Positions 44,509 through 54,664 of a stretch of DNA of 64,000 nt are shown here, one piece after another. The notes under the pieces are model-generated. The model was given only the letters and a program-made list of their open reading frames with translations, made no database searches and had not been told where the DNA came from. This DNA comes from Streptomyces ficellus. Lineage in GTDB: Bacteria; Actinomycetota; Actinomycetes; Streptomycetales; Streptomycetaceae. Made by a program: the position numbers and the translations under genes. Position 1 is the stretch's first letter, and every line of letters begins with the position of its first letter. The DNA lies in the NCBI RefSeq assembly GCF_009739905.1, contig NZ_CP034279.1, forward strand, positions 2,728,001 to 2,792,000, written 5' to 3'.

Positions 44509-45096
44509 GTGCAGCGTCATGGTTCGGGCGGCAGTGCCGCCATCCGCTTCCGCACGGCGGGGCTCGTCCTCCTCGCCGCCCATCTTGTGCTCGTGGCGTG
44601 GCTGACGCTGCGGCCGCGGGACGTGATGTGGGTGACGGCCGCGAATCTGGAGCCCCTGGCGGGGATCAAGGCCGATCTGGCGATGGGTCCGCTGGAGGCC
44701 GCGAGACGGATCGGTGAGGGTCTGCTGCTGCTGGCCCCGCTGGGGGTGCTGCTGCCGATGGCCGGTGGCCGGCTGGACGTGTCCCCGTGGGCGTCGCTGG
44801 CCCGTACGGTCATGGCGGGCGTCCTGGTGTCGCTGGGCATCGAGCTGGTGCAGACGGCGGTGCCGGGCCGGGTCGTGGACGTCGACGCGCTGTTGCTGAA
44901 CACCGCGGGCGTGGCGCTGGCGCACCTGGCGGTGGTGCCCGCGTGGCGGGGGCGGCTGCGGCGCCGTCAGGGCGGGCCGGGGCGTGGGCGCCGGCCGGCC
45001 GGGGGCGGCGGCCGGGGTCACACGGTGGGAATGCTCAGGGACGATGTCTCTCAGGGTGCGACCCCGAGGATTCCCAGGGTCGGCATCGCCCCGTAG
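44509..45096 (+). CDS. VanZ-like membrane protein
   Basis: 195 residues with four TM helices and the VanZ pattern: LTLRPRD in the first loop, then EGLLLLAPLGVLLPM and VLVSLGIELVQTAVPGRVVDVDALLLNTAGVALA. VanZ proteins give low-level teicoplanin resistance in enterococci; in Streptomyces the role is unknown. GTG 44509 is the most likely start but the ribosome site is poor. Confidence 0.8.
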   Translation: MQRHGSGGSAAIRFRTAGLVLLAAHLVLVAWLTLRPRDVMWVTAANLEPLAGIKADLAMGPLEAARRIGEGLLLLAPLGVLLPMAGGRLDVSPWASLARTVMAGVLVSLGIELVQTAVPGRVVDVDALLLNTAGVALAHLAVVPAWRGRLRRRQGGPGRGRRPAGGGGRGHTVGMLRDDVSQGATPRIPRVGIAP

Positions 45097-45175
45097 TCCG
45101 ACGTTTTGTCCGGGGCATCCGGGCGAGGATGGGGTTATCCGAAAGGTACGACTTCTCTTCGCGAAGGAGCCCACC

Positions 45176-45376
45176 ATGGCCGCACTTGTCCGCCCTCGTG
45201 ACGGAAAGATGATCGGCGGAGTGTGCGCGGCGCTGGCTCGGCGCTTCGGCACCTCCGCGACGACGATGCGCGTGATCTTCGTGGCGTCGTGTCTGCTGCC
45301 GGGACCGCAGTTCCTGCTCTACCTGGCGCTGTGGATACTGCTGCCGTCCGAGAAGGCCGCCAAGCCGGCCTGGTAG
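45176..45376 (+). CDS. Small PspC-domain protein
   Basis: 66 residues: RDGKMIGGVCAALARRFGTSATTMRV then a TM helix with LPGPQFLLYLALWILLPSE, the PspC signature. Membrane stress-response-type protein. AAGGAG precedes ATG 45176. Confidence 0.88.
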   Translation: MAALVRPRDGKMIGGVCAALARRFGTSATTMRVIFVASCLLPGPQFLLYLALWILLPSEKAAKPAW

Positions 45377-45390
45377 TCGTCGCGCGCACA

Positions 45391-45431
45391 CGAAGGGGGC
45401 GCCCGCCTGGGTAAGGCGGGCGCCCCCTTCG
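45391..45431. terminator. Bidirectional terminator
   Basis: A perfect 17-bp stem (45391-45407 with 45415-45431), 7-nt loop, between the PspC gene and the convergent secreted-protein gene. Confidence 0.9.
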
Positions 45432-45452
45432 GCTCGTACGGATGCCGCCGGG

Positions 45453-45782
45453 TCAGGCGCCGAGGCCGGCGACCGGGAGGGTGCCGCCGATAGGCAGGCC
45501 GCCGAGGAGGCCGGTGGCGGCGGCCGGGTCGATGGGCAGGCCCTGGAGAGAGGCGTTCTGCGTGGCGGCGCCCGCCAGTCCCTGGCCGGTGGCCAGCAGC
45601 TCGGTGGCGTTGTTCGGGGCCTGCTCGACGGCGGACTGGACGACCGGCACCGCGGTGGCGGTGGCGGCGCCCAGCGCGGCGCTGGTGGGCGTCGTGGTGG
45701 CCGCGGAGGCGGTGCCGGCGGCGGCAGCGGCGAACGCGGCACCGAGAGCGGCGGCACCGAGGGTCTTGGCGGACTGCTTCAT
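45453..45782 (-). CDS. Small secreted Ala/Gly-rich protein
   Basis: 109 residues: signal peptide to about 28 (TASA), then an Ala/Thr/Val-rich mature part ending LLGGLPIGGTLPVAGLGA. No cysteine. Ends like the secreted protein at 39462-39824. AGGAC before ATG 45782. Function unknown. Confidence 0.7.
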   Translation of the reverse strand: MKQSAKTLGAAALGAAFAAAAAGTASAATTTPTSAALGAATATAVPVVQSAVEQAPNNATELLATGQGLAGAATQNASLQGLPIDPAAATGLLGGLPIGGTLPVAGLGA

Positions 45783-45913
45783 CAGAATGTCGTCCTTGGG
45801 AGAACTCGGGGAAAGATGAGCGGCTCAGCAACTTAGCCATCGCCCCGCAAGCCCCGCAAACATCCGCGACGGCCAGGTCATGGAATTTCCCGACCGTTCG
45901 CGGAGACCCTGTT

Positions 45914-47068
45914 TCAGGGCGTCTTCGGCACGGAACCGCTGGTCGTGACGGTCTGCCGGAACAGCCATTCGGACTTCAACTCGGCATATCCGGGCTTGAT
46001 CACGTCACTGATCATCGCCAGCCGTTCATCGAAAGGAATGAATGCTGATTTCATCGCATTGACGGTGAACCACTGCATGTCGTCGAGCGTGTAGCCGAAC
46101 GTCTCGGTCAGCAGCTCGAATTCACGGCTCATGCTCGTGCCCGACATCAAGCGGTTGTCGGTGTTGACCGTGGCCCGGAAGTGCAGGGAGCGCAACAGCC
46201 CGATGGGGTGCTCGGCGTACGAGGCGGCGGCACCGGTCTGCAGGTTGGAGGTCGGGCACAGCTCCAGCGGGACGCGCTTGTCGCGTACGTACGCGGCGAG
46301 GCGGCCGAGCGTGACGGTGCCGTCCTCGGCGACCTGGATGTCGTCGATGATGCGCACGCCGTGGCCGAGGCGGTCGGCGCCGCACCACTGGAGCGCCTGC
46401 CAGATGGACGGCAGTCCGAAGGCCTCGCCCGCGTGGATGGTGAAGTGGTTGTTCTCGCGCTTGAGGTACTCGAAGGCGTCGAGGTGCCGGGTGGGCGGGA
46501 AGCCGGCCTCGGCGCCCGCGATGTCGAAGCCGACGACGCCGTTGTCCCGGTAGCGGTTGGCGAGTTCGGCGATCTCCAGCGCCCGGGCGGCGTGCCGCAT
46601 GGCGGTGAGCAGCGCGCCCACCCGGATGCGGTGGCCGCTCTCGCGGGCGCGGCGCTCCCCGAGGCGGAACCCCTCGTTGACGGCCTCGACGACCTCTTCG
46701 AGGGTGAGGCCCTTCTCCAGGTGCTGCTCCGGGGCGTACCGCACCTCCGCGTACACCACACCGTCCTCGGCGAGGTCCTCGGCGCACTCGGCGGCGACAC
46801 GGACGAGGGCCTCACGGGTCTGCATGACGGCGCAGGTGTGCGCGAAGGTCTCCAGGTAGCGCTCCAGCGAACCGGAGTCGGCGGCCTCGCGGAACCAGAT
46901 GCCGAGCTTGTCCGGCTCGCGCTCGGGCAGCGACGTGTAGCCGGTGGCGTCGGCGAGGTCGATGATGGTGCCGGGGCGCAGACCGCCGTCCAGGTGGTCG
47001 TGGAGCAGCACCTTGGGGGCTCGGCGGATCTGGTCCGCGGTGGGGATGTCGGGTGTCTGGCTCGTCAT
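45914..47068 (-). CDS. add: Adenosine deaminase
   Basis: 384 residues: zinc ligands HDHLDGG near the start, then YAPEQHL, the substrate segment [16 protein letters not shown], zinc His in [30 protein letters not shown] and [10 protein letters not shown]. Converts (deoxy)adenosine to (deoxy)inosine, supplying the purine nucleoside phosphorylase. The ATG lies six bases after a minus-strand -10 (TAGAGT, 47080-47075), so it is leaderless. Confidence 0.93.
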   Translation of the reverse strand: MTSQTPDIPTADQIRRAPKVLLHDHLDGGLRPGTIIDLADATGYTSLPEREPDKLGIWFREAADSGSLERYLETFAHTCAVMQTREALVRVAAECAEDLAEDGVVYAEVRYAPEQHLEKGLTLEEVVEAVNEGFRLGERRARESGHRIRVGALLTAMRHAARALEIAELANRYRDNGVVGFDIAGAEAGFPPTRHLDAFEYLKRENNHFTIHAGEAFGLPSIWQALQWCGADRLGHGVRIIDDIQVAEDGTVTLGRLAAYVRDKRVPLELCPTSNLQTGAAASYAEHPIGLLRSLHFRATVNTDNRLMSGTSMSREFELLTETFGYTLDDMQWFTVNAMKSAFIPFDERLAMISDVIKPGYAELKSEWLFRQTVTTSGSVPKTP

Positions 47069-47074
47069 TTTCGA

Positions 47075-47080
47075 ACTCTA
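47075..47080 (-). promoter_or_regulatory. -10 element of add
   Basis: TAGAGT on the minus strand, six bases before ATG 47068 and four bases after the palindrome at 47085-47096. Confidence 0.6.
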
Positions 47081-47084
47081 GCCC

Positions 47085-47096
47085 CTACGCGCGTAG
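47085..47096. promoter_or_regulatory. Nucleoside-regulon palindrome 3 (add)
   Basis: Exact CTACGCGCGTAG just upstream of the add -10. Confidence 0.8.
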
Positions 47097-47179
47097 AAGG
47101 CGCGTCCCGTGCGCGTCGATACGTAACAGTGACCACGAGTACCGATCGCGTGCACGTCGTCTTCTGAGACTGTTCTGCC

Positions 47180-47950
47180 ATGGCACACCACGCACTCGTA
47201 GGTACGGGAGGGGCGCGGGCGCCCAGGCTGGGCCGGCCCGTCGGGTCGTCCGTCGCGGCGGTGGGCGGCGTGGTGCTGCTCCTGCCGGACGGGGAGCCGG
47301 TCTCGGGGCGCGGCCCGTCGCCGGGCGCCCACGCGGCGGCCGTTCCACTGGCCCGCGGCCTGGCGCGCGCCGGCCGGGCGGACGGCCTGGTGGCCCATGT
47401 GGTGCGGTACCGGGGGCGCGGCTGGAACGGCGCGGACGCGCGGCTCGCGGCGGACGCGCGGTGGGCGGTCTCGGAGGTCGTACGCCGGTACGGCGACGTC
47501 CCGGTCTGCCTCGCCGGGCGCGGCATGGGCGGCCGGGCGGCGCTGCGCGCGGCGGGCCACACGGCCGTCAACGCGGTGCTGGCCCTCGCCCCTTGGCTGC
47601 CGGAGGACGACGTGGCGGCGGCACCCGAACCGGTGAAGCAGCTCGCCGGGCGCCGGGTCGTGGTGGTGCACGGCACGAACGACCGCCGTACGGATCCGGA
47701 GCTGTCGTACCGGCTGGCGGAGCGCGCGAAGAAGACGAACCGCGACACGTGCCGTTTCGAGGTCCACTCGGACGGCCACGCGCTGCGCGAGCACCGGGAC
47801 GAAGTGCGCGCGCTGGCCGCCGACTTCGTGCTGGGCGCCCTCTTCGGCCACCCCTTCGCCCGCCCCCTGGCCGACGCCTTCGCCGCTCCCCCGCCCCTGG
47901 GCCTGCGGATGCCGCTGGCCTCGGGTTTCGGCAAGGCGCGGGGGCGGTAG
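47180..47950 (+). CDS. Alpha/beta hydrolase fold protein with altered nucleophile elbow
   Basis: 256 residues with a dienelactone-hydrolase/esterase-like fold: GGVVLLLPDGEPVSGRG, the elbow VCLAGRGMGGRAALRAAG, acid in VVHGTNDRRTDPE and histidine in HSDGHALREH. The elbow reads G-R-G-M-G where a serine (GxSxG) is normal, so classic hydrolysis is unlikely unless another residue serves. Divergent from add. Confidence 0.75.
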   Translation: MAHHALVGTGGARAPRLGRPVGSSVAAVGGVVLLLPDGEPVSGRGPSPGAHAAAVPLARGLARAGRADGLVAHVVRYRGRGWNGADARLAADARWAVSEVVRRYGDVPVCLAGRGMGGRAALRAAGHTAVNAVLALAPWLPEDDVAAAPEPVKQLAGRRVVVVHGTNDRRTDPELSYRLAERAKKTNRDTCRFEVHSDGHALREHRDEVRALAADFVLGALFGHPFARPLADAFAAPPPLGLRMPLASGFGKARGR

Positions 47951-47957
47951 CGGCGGC

Positions 47958-48860
47958 CTACTCCGGTTCGCCGAGGAGGCGGCCGCGGCGGGAGAGCAGG
48001 AAGCGTTTGAAGGCGGCGACCGGTGGGGTGTCGGGGTGGCCGTCCAGCCAGGCGACGCCGATCTCGCGGGCCGCGCGGGGCGCGGTGACGGTCAGTTCGA
48101 CGACGCCGGGGCGGGGCACGGCCGGGGGCGGGAGGAGGGCGACGCCGAGGCCCGCGGCGACCAGGCCGCGCAGGGTCTCGGCCTCCTCGCCCTCGAACGC
48201 GATCCGGGGGGTGAAGCCCGCCTCGGCGCACAGCGCGTCGGTGATGCGGCGCAGCCCGTAGCCGGGTTCCAGGGTGACGAACGTTTCGTCGGCGGCCTCC
48301 GCGAGGCGGACGCGCTTGCGGCCCGCCAGGCGGTGGTCGTCCGGGACGACGAGCCGCAGCCGCTGCTCGTCCAGCCGGCGGGCGACCAGGTCGGGGGCGT
48401 CCGGGACGGGCGAGGTCAGGCACAGGTCCAGGTCGCCGGCGCGCAGCCGTTCGATCATGGCCTCGCCGTAGTTCTGGACGAGCGTGAAGCGCACGCGGGG
48501 GTGGTCGACCCGGAAGGCGCGGATCAGCCCGGGGACGGTCTCCGAGCCCATGGTGTGGAGGAACCCGAAGGCGACCCGCCCCGCCGAGGGGTCGGCGTCC
48601 ACCCGTACCGCGTCGGCGGACCGCTCCACCTCCGCGAGCGCCCGCTCGGCGGAGGCCAGGAAGGTGCGGCCCGCCGGGGTGAGCGACACGGTGCGGCCCT
48701 TGCGGGCGAACAGCGCGACCCCGAGGTCCTCCTCCAGGCGGACCACGGCCCGGGACAGCGTGGACTGCGGCACGCCTAGGTCCTGCGCGGCGCGCGTCAC
48801 GTGCTCGTGACGGGCCACCGCCGCGAAGTACGCGAGCCGGGGCGCGAGCAGCAGGCCCAT
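47958..48860 (-). CDS. LysR family transcriptional regulator
   Basis: 300 residues. N-terminal helix-turn-helix RLAYFAAVARHEHVTRAAQDLGV then SQ-like SRAVVRLEEDLGV, then the LysR effector domain. ATG 48860 follows GAAGAAG. Divergent from the MFS gene at 48980, which it probably controls. Confidence 0.9.
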   Translation of the reverse strand: MGLLLAPRLAYFAAVARHEHVTRAAQDLGVPQSTLSRAVVRLEEDLGVALFARKGRTVSLTPAGRTFLASAERALAEVERSADAVRVDADPSAGRVAFGFLHTMGSETVPGLIRAFRVDHPRVRFTLVQNYGEAMIERLRAGDLDLCLTSPVPDAPDLVARRLDEQRLRLVVPDDHRLAGRKRVRLAEAADETFVTLEPGYGLRRITDALCAEAGFTPRIAFEGEEAETLRGLVAAGLGVALLPPPAVPRPGVVELTVTAPRAAREIGVAWLDGHPDTPPVAAFKRFLLSRRGRLLGEPE

Positions 48861-48979
48861 GTCTTCTTCGTTACTGTTCGGTGACAGCCACTTCCGTGAG
48901 CTGTGGTTATGCGCCATGGGAACGATTAAAGCCGTTCCATGCATTGGACGCATGAAGCGGTCGTGCCTACGGTCGACCT

Positions 48980-50269
48980 ATGCCTTCCGCCAGTACCAAG
49001 GCGGCCGCCACCGACGCGGTCGCCGACACCCGCCTTTCCCCCGGCCGACCCGGCTACCGCCGGATGAGCTTCGCGCTCTTCGCCGCCGGAGTGGCCACCT
49101 TCGCCCTCCTCTACTCCACGCAGGCCCTGCTCCCGGCCATCTCCGCCGACTTCGGCGTGAGCGCCTCGGCCGCCAGCTGGACCGTGTCCGCCGCGACCGG
49201 CGCGCTCGCCCTGTGTGTCCTGCCGCTGAGCGCCCTGTCCGAGCGGTTCGGCCGCCGCACCCTGATGACCGGCTCCCTCGTGGTCGCCGTGGTCGTCGGG
49301 CTGCTCGTACCGTTCGCGCCGAGCCTGGAGTGGCTGGTGGCGCTGCGCGCCGTGCAGGGCGCCGCGCTCGCGGGACTGCCCGCGTCGGCGATGGCGTACC
49401 TCGCGGAGGAGGTGCGGCCCAAGGCGCTGGTCGCCGCGATCGGGCTGTTCGTGGCGGGCAACAGCATCGGCGGGATGAGCGGCCGGATCGTCACCGGGTG
49501 GGCGGCCCAGCTGTGGGGCTGGCGCGCCGCGCTCGCGGCGGTCGGGCTGATGGCCCTGGTGTGCGCCGTGGTGTTCCGGCTGATGATCCCGAGGGCCCGG
49601 CACTTCTCGCCCGGCCCGCTCAGCCCGCGCGCGCTGGCGAGGACCGTGCGCACCCACCTGTCCGACCCGCTGCTGATGCGCCTGTACGCGATCGGCGCGC
49701 TGTTCATGACGGTCTTCGGCGCCGTGTACACGGTGATCGGCTACCGGCTGGTCGAGGCGCCGTTCTCGCTGCCGCAGGGCGTGGTCGGCTCGATCTTCCT
49801 GGTCTACCTGGTCGGTACGGTCTCGTCGGCCGCGGCCGGCCGGCTGGTCGGCCGCATGGGGCGGCGCGGCGCGCTGTACCTGGCGGTGACCACGACGGCG
49901 GCGGGCCTGCTGCTGTCCCTGTCGGACGCGCTGTCGATGGTGCTGCTCGGCCTCGTCCTGATCACGGCCGGGTTCTTCGCCGGGCACGCGGTCGCCTCGT
50001 CGTCGGTGAGCCGGACCGCGAGGACCGGCCGGGCGCAGGCGTCGGCGCTGTACCAGTCGGCGTACTACCTGGGCAGCAGCGCGGGCGGCACGCTCGGCGC
50101 GGTCGCCTTCCACGCCGGCGGCTGGGCCGGCACGGTCCTGCTGGGCCTGGTCGCGGTCCTCGGCGTGGTGTCGCTGACCCTGTACGGGACGCACGCCGCG
50201 CGGGTGGAGAACCGGAAATCCCGCGAGACGTACAACCGCGCGGCTGCCGCGAGCGTCCTAAGGGCATAA
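48980..50269 (+). CDS. MFS transporter (YnfM/AraJ-like)
   Basis: 429 residues with 12 predicted TM helices. Motif A appears as LSERFGRRTLM between TM2 and TM3; GLFVAGNSIGGMSGRIV in TM5 and the repeated GRLVGRMGRRGAL in the second half are typical. Probable exporter of small molecules. A LysR-MFS divergent pair is a common efflux arrangement. Confidence 0.88.
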   Translation: MPSASTKAAATDAVADTRLSPGRPGYRRMSFALFAAGVATFALLYSTQALLPAISADFGVSASAASWTVSAATGALALCVLPLSALSERFGRRTLMTGSLVVAVVVGLLVPFAPSLEWLVALRAVQGAALAGLPASAMAYLAEEVRPKALVAAIGLFVAGNSIGGMSGRIVTGWAAQLWGWRAALAAVGLMALVCAVVFRLMIPRARHFSPGPLSPRALARTVRTHLSDPLLMRLYAIGALFMTVFGAVYTVIGYRLVEAPFSLPQGVVGSIFLVYLVGTVSSAAAGRLVGRMGRRGALYLAVTTTAAGLLLSLSDALSMVLLGLVLITAGFFAGHAVASSSVSRTARTGRAQASALYQSAYYLGSSAGGTLGAVAFHAGGWAGTVLLGLVAVLGVVSLTLYGTHAARVENRKSRETYNRAAAASVLRA

Positions 50270-50302
50270 GCAACAGCAGGGGCTCCAAGGGGAGTGGTGA
50301 AC

Positions 50303-50998
50303 GTGGGTGGGACACGCAGACGGGTGGGGGCCGCGCTCGGCGTCGCGGGCATGATCGTGCCGCTGACGGTGGCGCTGGGCGCGTCACCGGCGCAGGCGGC
50401 GTCGTGCACGACGTCGACCGGGCCGTACCAGAAGCAGGTCGAGAAGTTCATGGGCCGGCCGGTGGACGGGAAGCAGTCCGCGGCCGACTGCAAGGCGATA
50501 CAGACGTTCCAGCGGTGGCACGGGATCACTCCGACCATCGGGTACGCCGGGGAGGTCACCTGGCGCACGATGAACACGATCAACCAGCAGCGCGCGGCGG
50601 GCAAGAACCCGAACGCGGCCAAGGCGTGCCCCACCAACAAGGGCCGCATCGCGTGCGTGGACCTGACCCGGCAGCTGAGCTGGATCCAGGACGGCGCCAA
50701 GCTGGTGTACGGGCCGGTGCCGGTGCGGACCGGGCGGGACAAGTACGAGACGCGTACCGGCTCGCGGAAGATCTACCACCGCAACATCAACCACTGGTCG
50801 ACGCTCTACGACGTGCGCATGCCGTACGCGCAGTTCTTCGACGGCGGGCAGGCCTTCCACTCGGTCGGCGTGTCGATGTACAACCCGCCCGGTTCGCGCG
50901 GCTGCGTCAACATGCGCACCGCGGACGCCAAGGCGTACTGGAACATGCTGAAGAACGGCGACGACGTGTTCGTCTACGGGCGCAAGCCCGGAACCTGA
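50303..50998 (+). CDS. Secreted L,D-transpeptidase (YkuD)
   Basis: About 231 residues: signal peptide ending ASPAQAAS, a peptidoglycan-binding-like helical region (GKQSAADCKAIQTFQRWHGI), and the YkuD domain with HSVGVSMYNPPGSRGCVNM, whose His and Cys are the catalytic pair. Second such enzyme in the window, but not a lipoprotein. Start GTG 50303 is favoured by AAGGGGAG eight bases upstream; GTG 50297 and 50294 are possible. Confidence 0.88.
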   Translation: MGGTRRRVGAALGVAGMIVPLTVALGASPAQAASCTTSTGPYQKQVEKFMGRPVDGKQSAADCKAIQTFQRWHGITPTIGYAGEVTWRTMNTINQQRAAGKNPNAAKACPTNKGRIACVDLTRQLSWIQDGAKLVYGPVPVRTGRDKYETRTGSRKIYHRNINHWSTLYDVRMPYAQFFDGGQAFHSVGVSMYNPPGSRGCVNMRTADAKAYWNMLKNGDDVFVYGRKPGT

Positions 50999-51039
50999 CC
51001 CGCGTTGTCAGTCCCCTGCGGTAGCTTCCGTGAAGAGGC

Positions 51040-52047
51040 ATGGGAAGCGCGACAGGGGTGGACGCGATGACGGGTGCGGCGGGCGACGTTGCGGAGCTGG
51101 AGCAGTACCGGACCGAGCTGACCGGGTACTGCTACCGGATGCTGGGATCGGCCTTCGAGGCGGAGGACGCCGTCCAGGACACGATGGTCCGGGCGTGGCG
51201 GAGCTTCGAGAAGTTCGAGGGCCGGTCCTCGGTGCGCTCCTGGCTGTACCGGATCGCGACGAACGTCTGCCTGGACGCGCTGAACGCGGGCAACAGGCGG
51301 GCGCGTCCGATGGACCTGACGGCGCCGGTGCCGGTGGCGAAGGCACAGCTGAACTCGCGCCCCGAGGTCACCTGGCTGGAGCCGGTGCCGGACGGGCGGG
51401 TGCTGCCGACGGTGGCCGACCCGGCGGAGGCGGCGGTGGCGAAGGAGACGGTGCGGCTGGCGTTCGTCGCCGCGCTCCAGCACCTGCCGCCCAAGCAGCG
51501 GGCGGTGCTGATCCTGCGCGAGGTGCTGGCCTGGAGGGCGAGCGAGGTCGCCGAGCTGCTGGGCACGTCGGTGGCCTCGGTGAACAGCGCGCTCCAGCGG
51601 GCGCGGGCGACGCTCGCGGAGTCCGAGCCGGCGGCCACCGACACGGCCGACCCGCTCGACGAGGAGCAGAAGAAGCTCCTGGACCGCTATGTGGCCGCCT
51701 TCGAGGGGTACGACATGGCGGCGCTGACCGCCCTGCTCCACGAGGACGCCACGCTCTCCATGCCGCCGTACGACCTGTGGCTGCGGGGCCACGACGACAT
51801 CGTGGGCTGGATGCTGGGGGTCGGCGAGGTGTGCCGGGGCTCGCGCCTGGTGCCGGTGGTCGCCAACGGCACGCCGGCGTTCGCGCACTACCACCCGGAC
51901 CCGGAGGGCGGCTTCAGCCCCTGGGCGCTCATGGTCATCGAGATCGCGGACGGGAAGGTCTCGGGCATCACGTCGTTCCTGGACGTGCAGCGCTGGTTCC
52001 CGCTGTTCGACCTTCCGGAGCGGCTGGAGGCGTCGCCGGAGGGGTGA
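51040..52047 (+). CDS. ECF sigma factor with C-terminal SnoaL-like domain
   Basis: 335 residues: region 2 (ELTGYCYRMLGSAFEAEDAVQD then TMVRAWRSFEKFEG), region 4 (HLPPKQRAVLILREVLAWRASE then VAELLGTSVASVNSALQRAR), and an NTF2/SnoaL-like domain (about 205-335, KKLLDRYVAAFEGYDMAALTALL). Such fused domains replace a separate anti-sigma factor (SigG/SigJ-type groups). ATG 51040; ATG 51067 also fits. Confidence 0.88.
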   Translation: MGSATGVDAMTGAAGDVAELEQYRTELTGYCYRMLGSAFEAEDAVQDTMVRAWRSFEKFEGRSSVRSWLYRIATNVCLDALNAGNRRARPMDLTAPVPVAKAQLNSRPEVTWLEPVPDGRVLPTVADPAEAAVAKETVRLAFVAALQHLPPKQRAVLILREVLAWRASEVAELLGTSVASVNSALQRARATLAESEPAATDTADPLDEEQKKLLDRYVAAFEGYDMAALTALLHEDATLSMPPYDLWLRGHDDIVGWMLGVGEVCRGSRLVPVVANGTPAFAHYHPDPEGGFSPWALMVIEIADGKVSGITSFLDVQRWFPLFDLPERLEASPEG

Positions 52048-52330
52048 CCAGGAGCAGGTCGGCCAGCCCGACCAGCTCCAGCAGGGCCCGCAGGGCGGGC
52101 TGTGCGTCGCGCACGGTCATCCGGCGGCCCCGCCGCTGAGCGGTGAGGCGGAGCCGGGCGAGGGCCTCGACGGTGGCGAGGTTCGGCCGGGTGACGGCGC
52201 CGACGTCGCAGACGACGTCGGGGCCGTCGCGCTCACCGAGGAGCGCGGCCAGTTCCTCACAGAGGCGGGGGACGTCGGCGGGATCGATCAGGCCGGCGAC
52301 GCGGAAGACTTCCGGATCCGTGGTGTCCAC
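51968..52330 (-). CDS. STAS-domain protein
   Basis: 120 residues with an anti-sigma-antagonist-like fold: FRVAGLIDPADVPRLCEELAALL, CDVGAVTRPNLATVEALARL (asparagine where the phosphorylatable serine is common), and a Pro/Ala/Thr-rich tail. Its 3' end overlaps the sigma gene's 3' end by 80 bp in the opposite direction. Confidence 0.7.
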   Translation of the reverse strand: MDTTDPEVFRVAGLIDPADVPRLCEELAALLGERDGPDVVCDVGAVTRPNLATVEALARLRLTAQRRGRRMTVRDAQPALRALLELVGLADLLLVTPPATPPAAPEGRTAGTSAARPGTT

Positions 52331-52389
52331 ATGGGAAGAGACCCGCGCGGGGCGCGGAACTCATCGATGGCCGCCCGATCGCGGGCGGA

Positions 52390-52830
52390 TCAGCCGAAGG
52401 GGAAGGCGCTGGTCTCCACGGTGAGGCCGAAGGGGGCGGGGAGACGGATGTCCTCGCCGAACTTCACCGTCACGAGGACGCGGTAGACGTCGCCCTCGGG
52501 CTCTCCGTAGAGGGTGACGGCCGGTCCGGTGGGAGCGAAGCGGTCGATGAGCAGGTAGAACGGGACCTTGGCCTCCGCGTACGCGGCGGCCTTGTTCAAC
52601 CGGTCGTGGCTGGCATTCGAGCGGGACGTGATGTCCACGACCAGTTCGGCAGCCGTGAGGGGAGCGGCCTCGCTCCCCTCCAGCTCGACCACGGCACTCT
52701 CCGGGATGACGACCAGATCCGGAACGAAGAGACGCCCGCGCGAGGGGTGGGCGACGCCCAGCGTCTGGTAGACGCCCAAGTCGTCGGGAACGGCGGTCTC
52801 CTTCTGCGGCTGTGACACCGATCCCAGCAT
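52390..52830 (-). pseudogene. Uma2-family protein lacking the N-terminal part
   Basis: The 146 residues match the second half of Uma2 (DUF820) nuclease-fold proteins: FVPDLVVIPES, LVVDITSRSNASHDRLNKAAAYAEAKVPFYLLID. Family members are near 190 residues, and the first strands and glutamate-containing helix are missing. No ribosome site precedes ATG 52830, which lies right next to the deoA terminator. Probably a decayed copy. Confidence 0.55.
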
Positions 52831-52833
52831 GCC

Positions 52834-52867
52834 GAACGGGACCGACGGCCGCCCATCGGTCCCGTTC
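52834..52867. terminator. Terminator of deoA
   Basis: A perfect 12-bp stem GAACGGGACCGA/TCGGTCCCGTTC with a 10-nt loop, 13 bp after the deoA stop. Confidence 0.85.
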
Positions 52868-52879
52868 ACCCGTACGAGG

Positions 52880-54157
<1,278 letters not shown>

Positions 54158-54204
54158 GGCGTAGGTGGTTCCTTCCAGCGGGTGGGACTGTCCTGTGCGC
54201 GACT

Positions 54205-54216
54205 CTACGCGCATAG
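54205..54216. promoter_or_regulatory. Nucleoside-regulon palindrome 4 (deoA), 11/12 match
   Basis: CTACGCGCATAG; one base off the palindrome. On the minus strand it runs into a -10-like TAGAGT (54207-54202), 48 bp before the deoA ATG. Confidence 0.7.
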
Positions 54217-54233
54217 AGAAGACGGGGGGAGAA

Positions 54234-54270
54234 GGACGACCCCTCCGCGGACAGCGCGGAAGGGTCGTCC
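54234..54270. terminator. Terminator of the importer-cdd operon
   Basis: A near-perfect stem GGACGACCC.TCCGCG / CGCGGA.GGGTCGTCC just after the cdd stop; separates cdd from deoA. Confidence 0.85.
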
Positions 54271-54274
54271 CGTT

Positions 54275-54664
54275 TCACCGCAGGTGCTGCGGTCCGAACG
54301 CCTGCGGCAGCATCTCGGCGAGCGTCAGCACGCCCGCCGGGGTGTCCAGCAGCAGCTCGTCGCCGCCGAACTCGTACAGCAGCTGGCGGCAGCGGCCGCA
54401 CGGCACCAGCACCCGGCCGTGGCCGTCGACGCACACGAAGTGCGTCAGCCGGCCGCCGCCGGTGGCCTGGAGCTGGGAGACCAGCCCGCACTCGGCGCAC
54501 AGGCCGACGCCGTACGAGGCGTTCTCGACGTTGCACCCGGTCACCGTGCGCCCGTCGTCGGCGAGGGCGGCCGCGCCCACCGCGTAGCCCGAGTAGGGGG
54601 CGTACGCGTGGGACATGGCCTCGCGGGCGGCGGCGCGCAGCGACTCCCAGGCGTCGGGGGTCAC
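54275..54664 (-). CDS. cdd: Cytidine deaminase
   Basis: 129 residues, the tetrameric zinc type: CNVENAS, the catalytic CAECG and PCGRCRQLL, whose cysteines bind zinc. Turns (deoxy)cytidine to (deoxy)uridine for DeoA. GTG 54664 overlaps the stop of the permease gene by 4 bp, so it is the last gene of the importer operon. Confidence 0.93.
   Translation of the reverse strand: MTPDAWESLRAAAREAMSHAYAPYSGYAVGAAALADDGRTVTGCNVENASYGVGLCAECGLVSQLQATGGGRLTHFVCVDGHGRVLVPCGRCRQLLYEFGGDELLLDTPAGVLTLAEMLPQAFGPQHLR

Noticed and set aside
49111..50194. Antisense open frames over the MFS gene
   Set aside because: Arg/Ala/Gln-rich, no domains; the MFS frame has clear motif A and TM helices.
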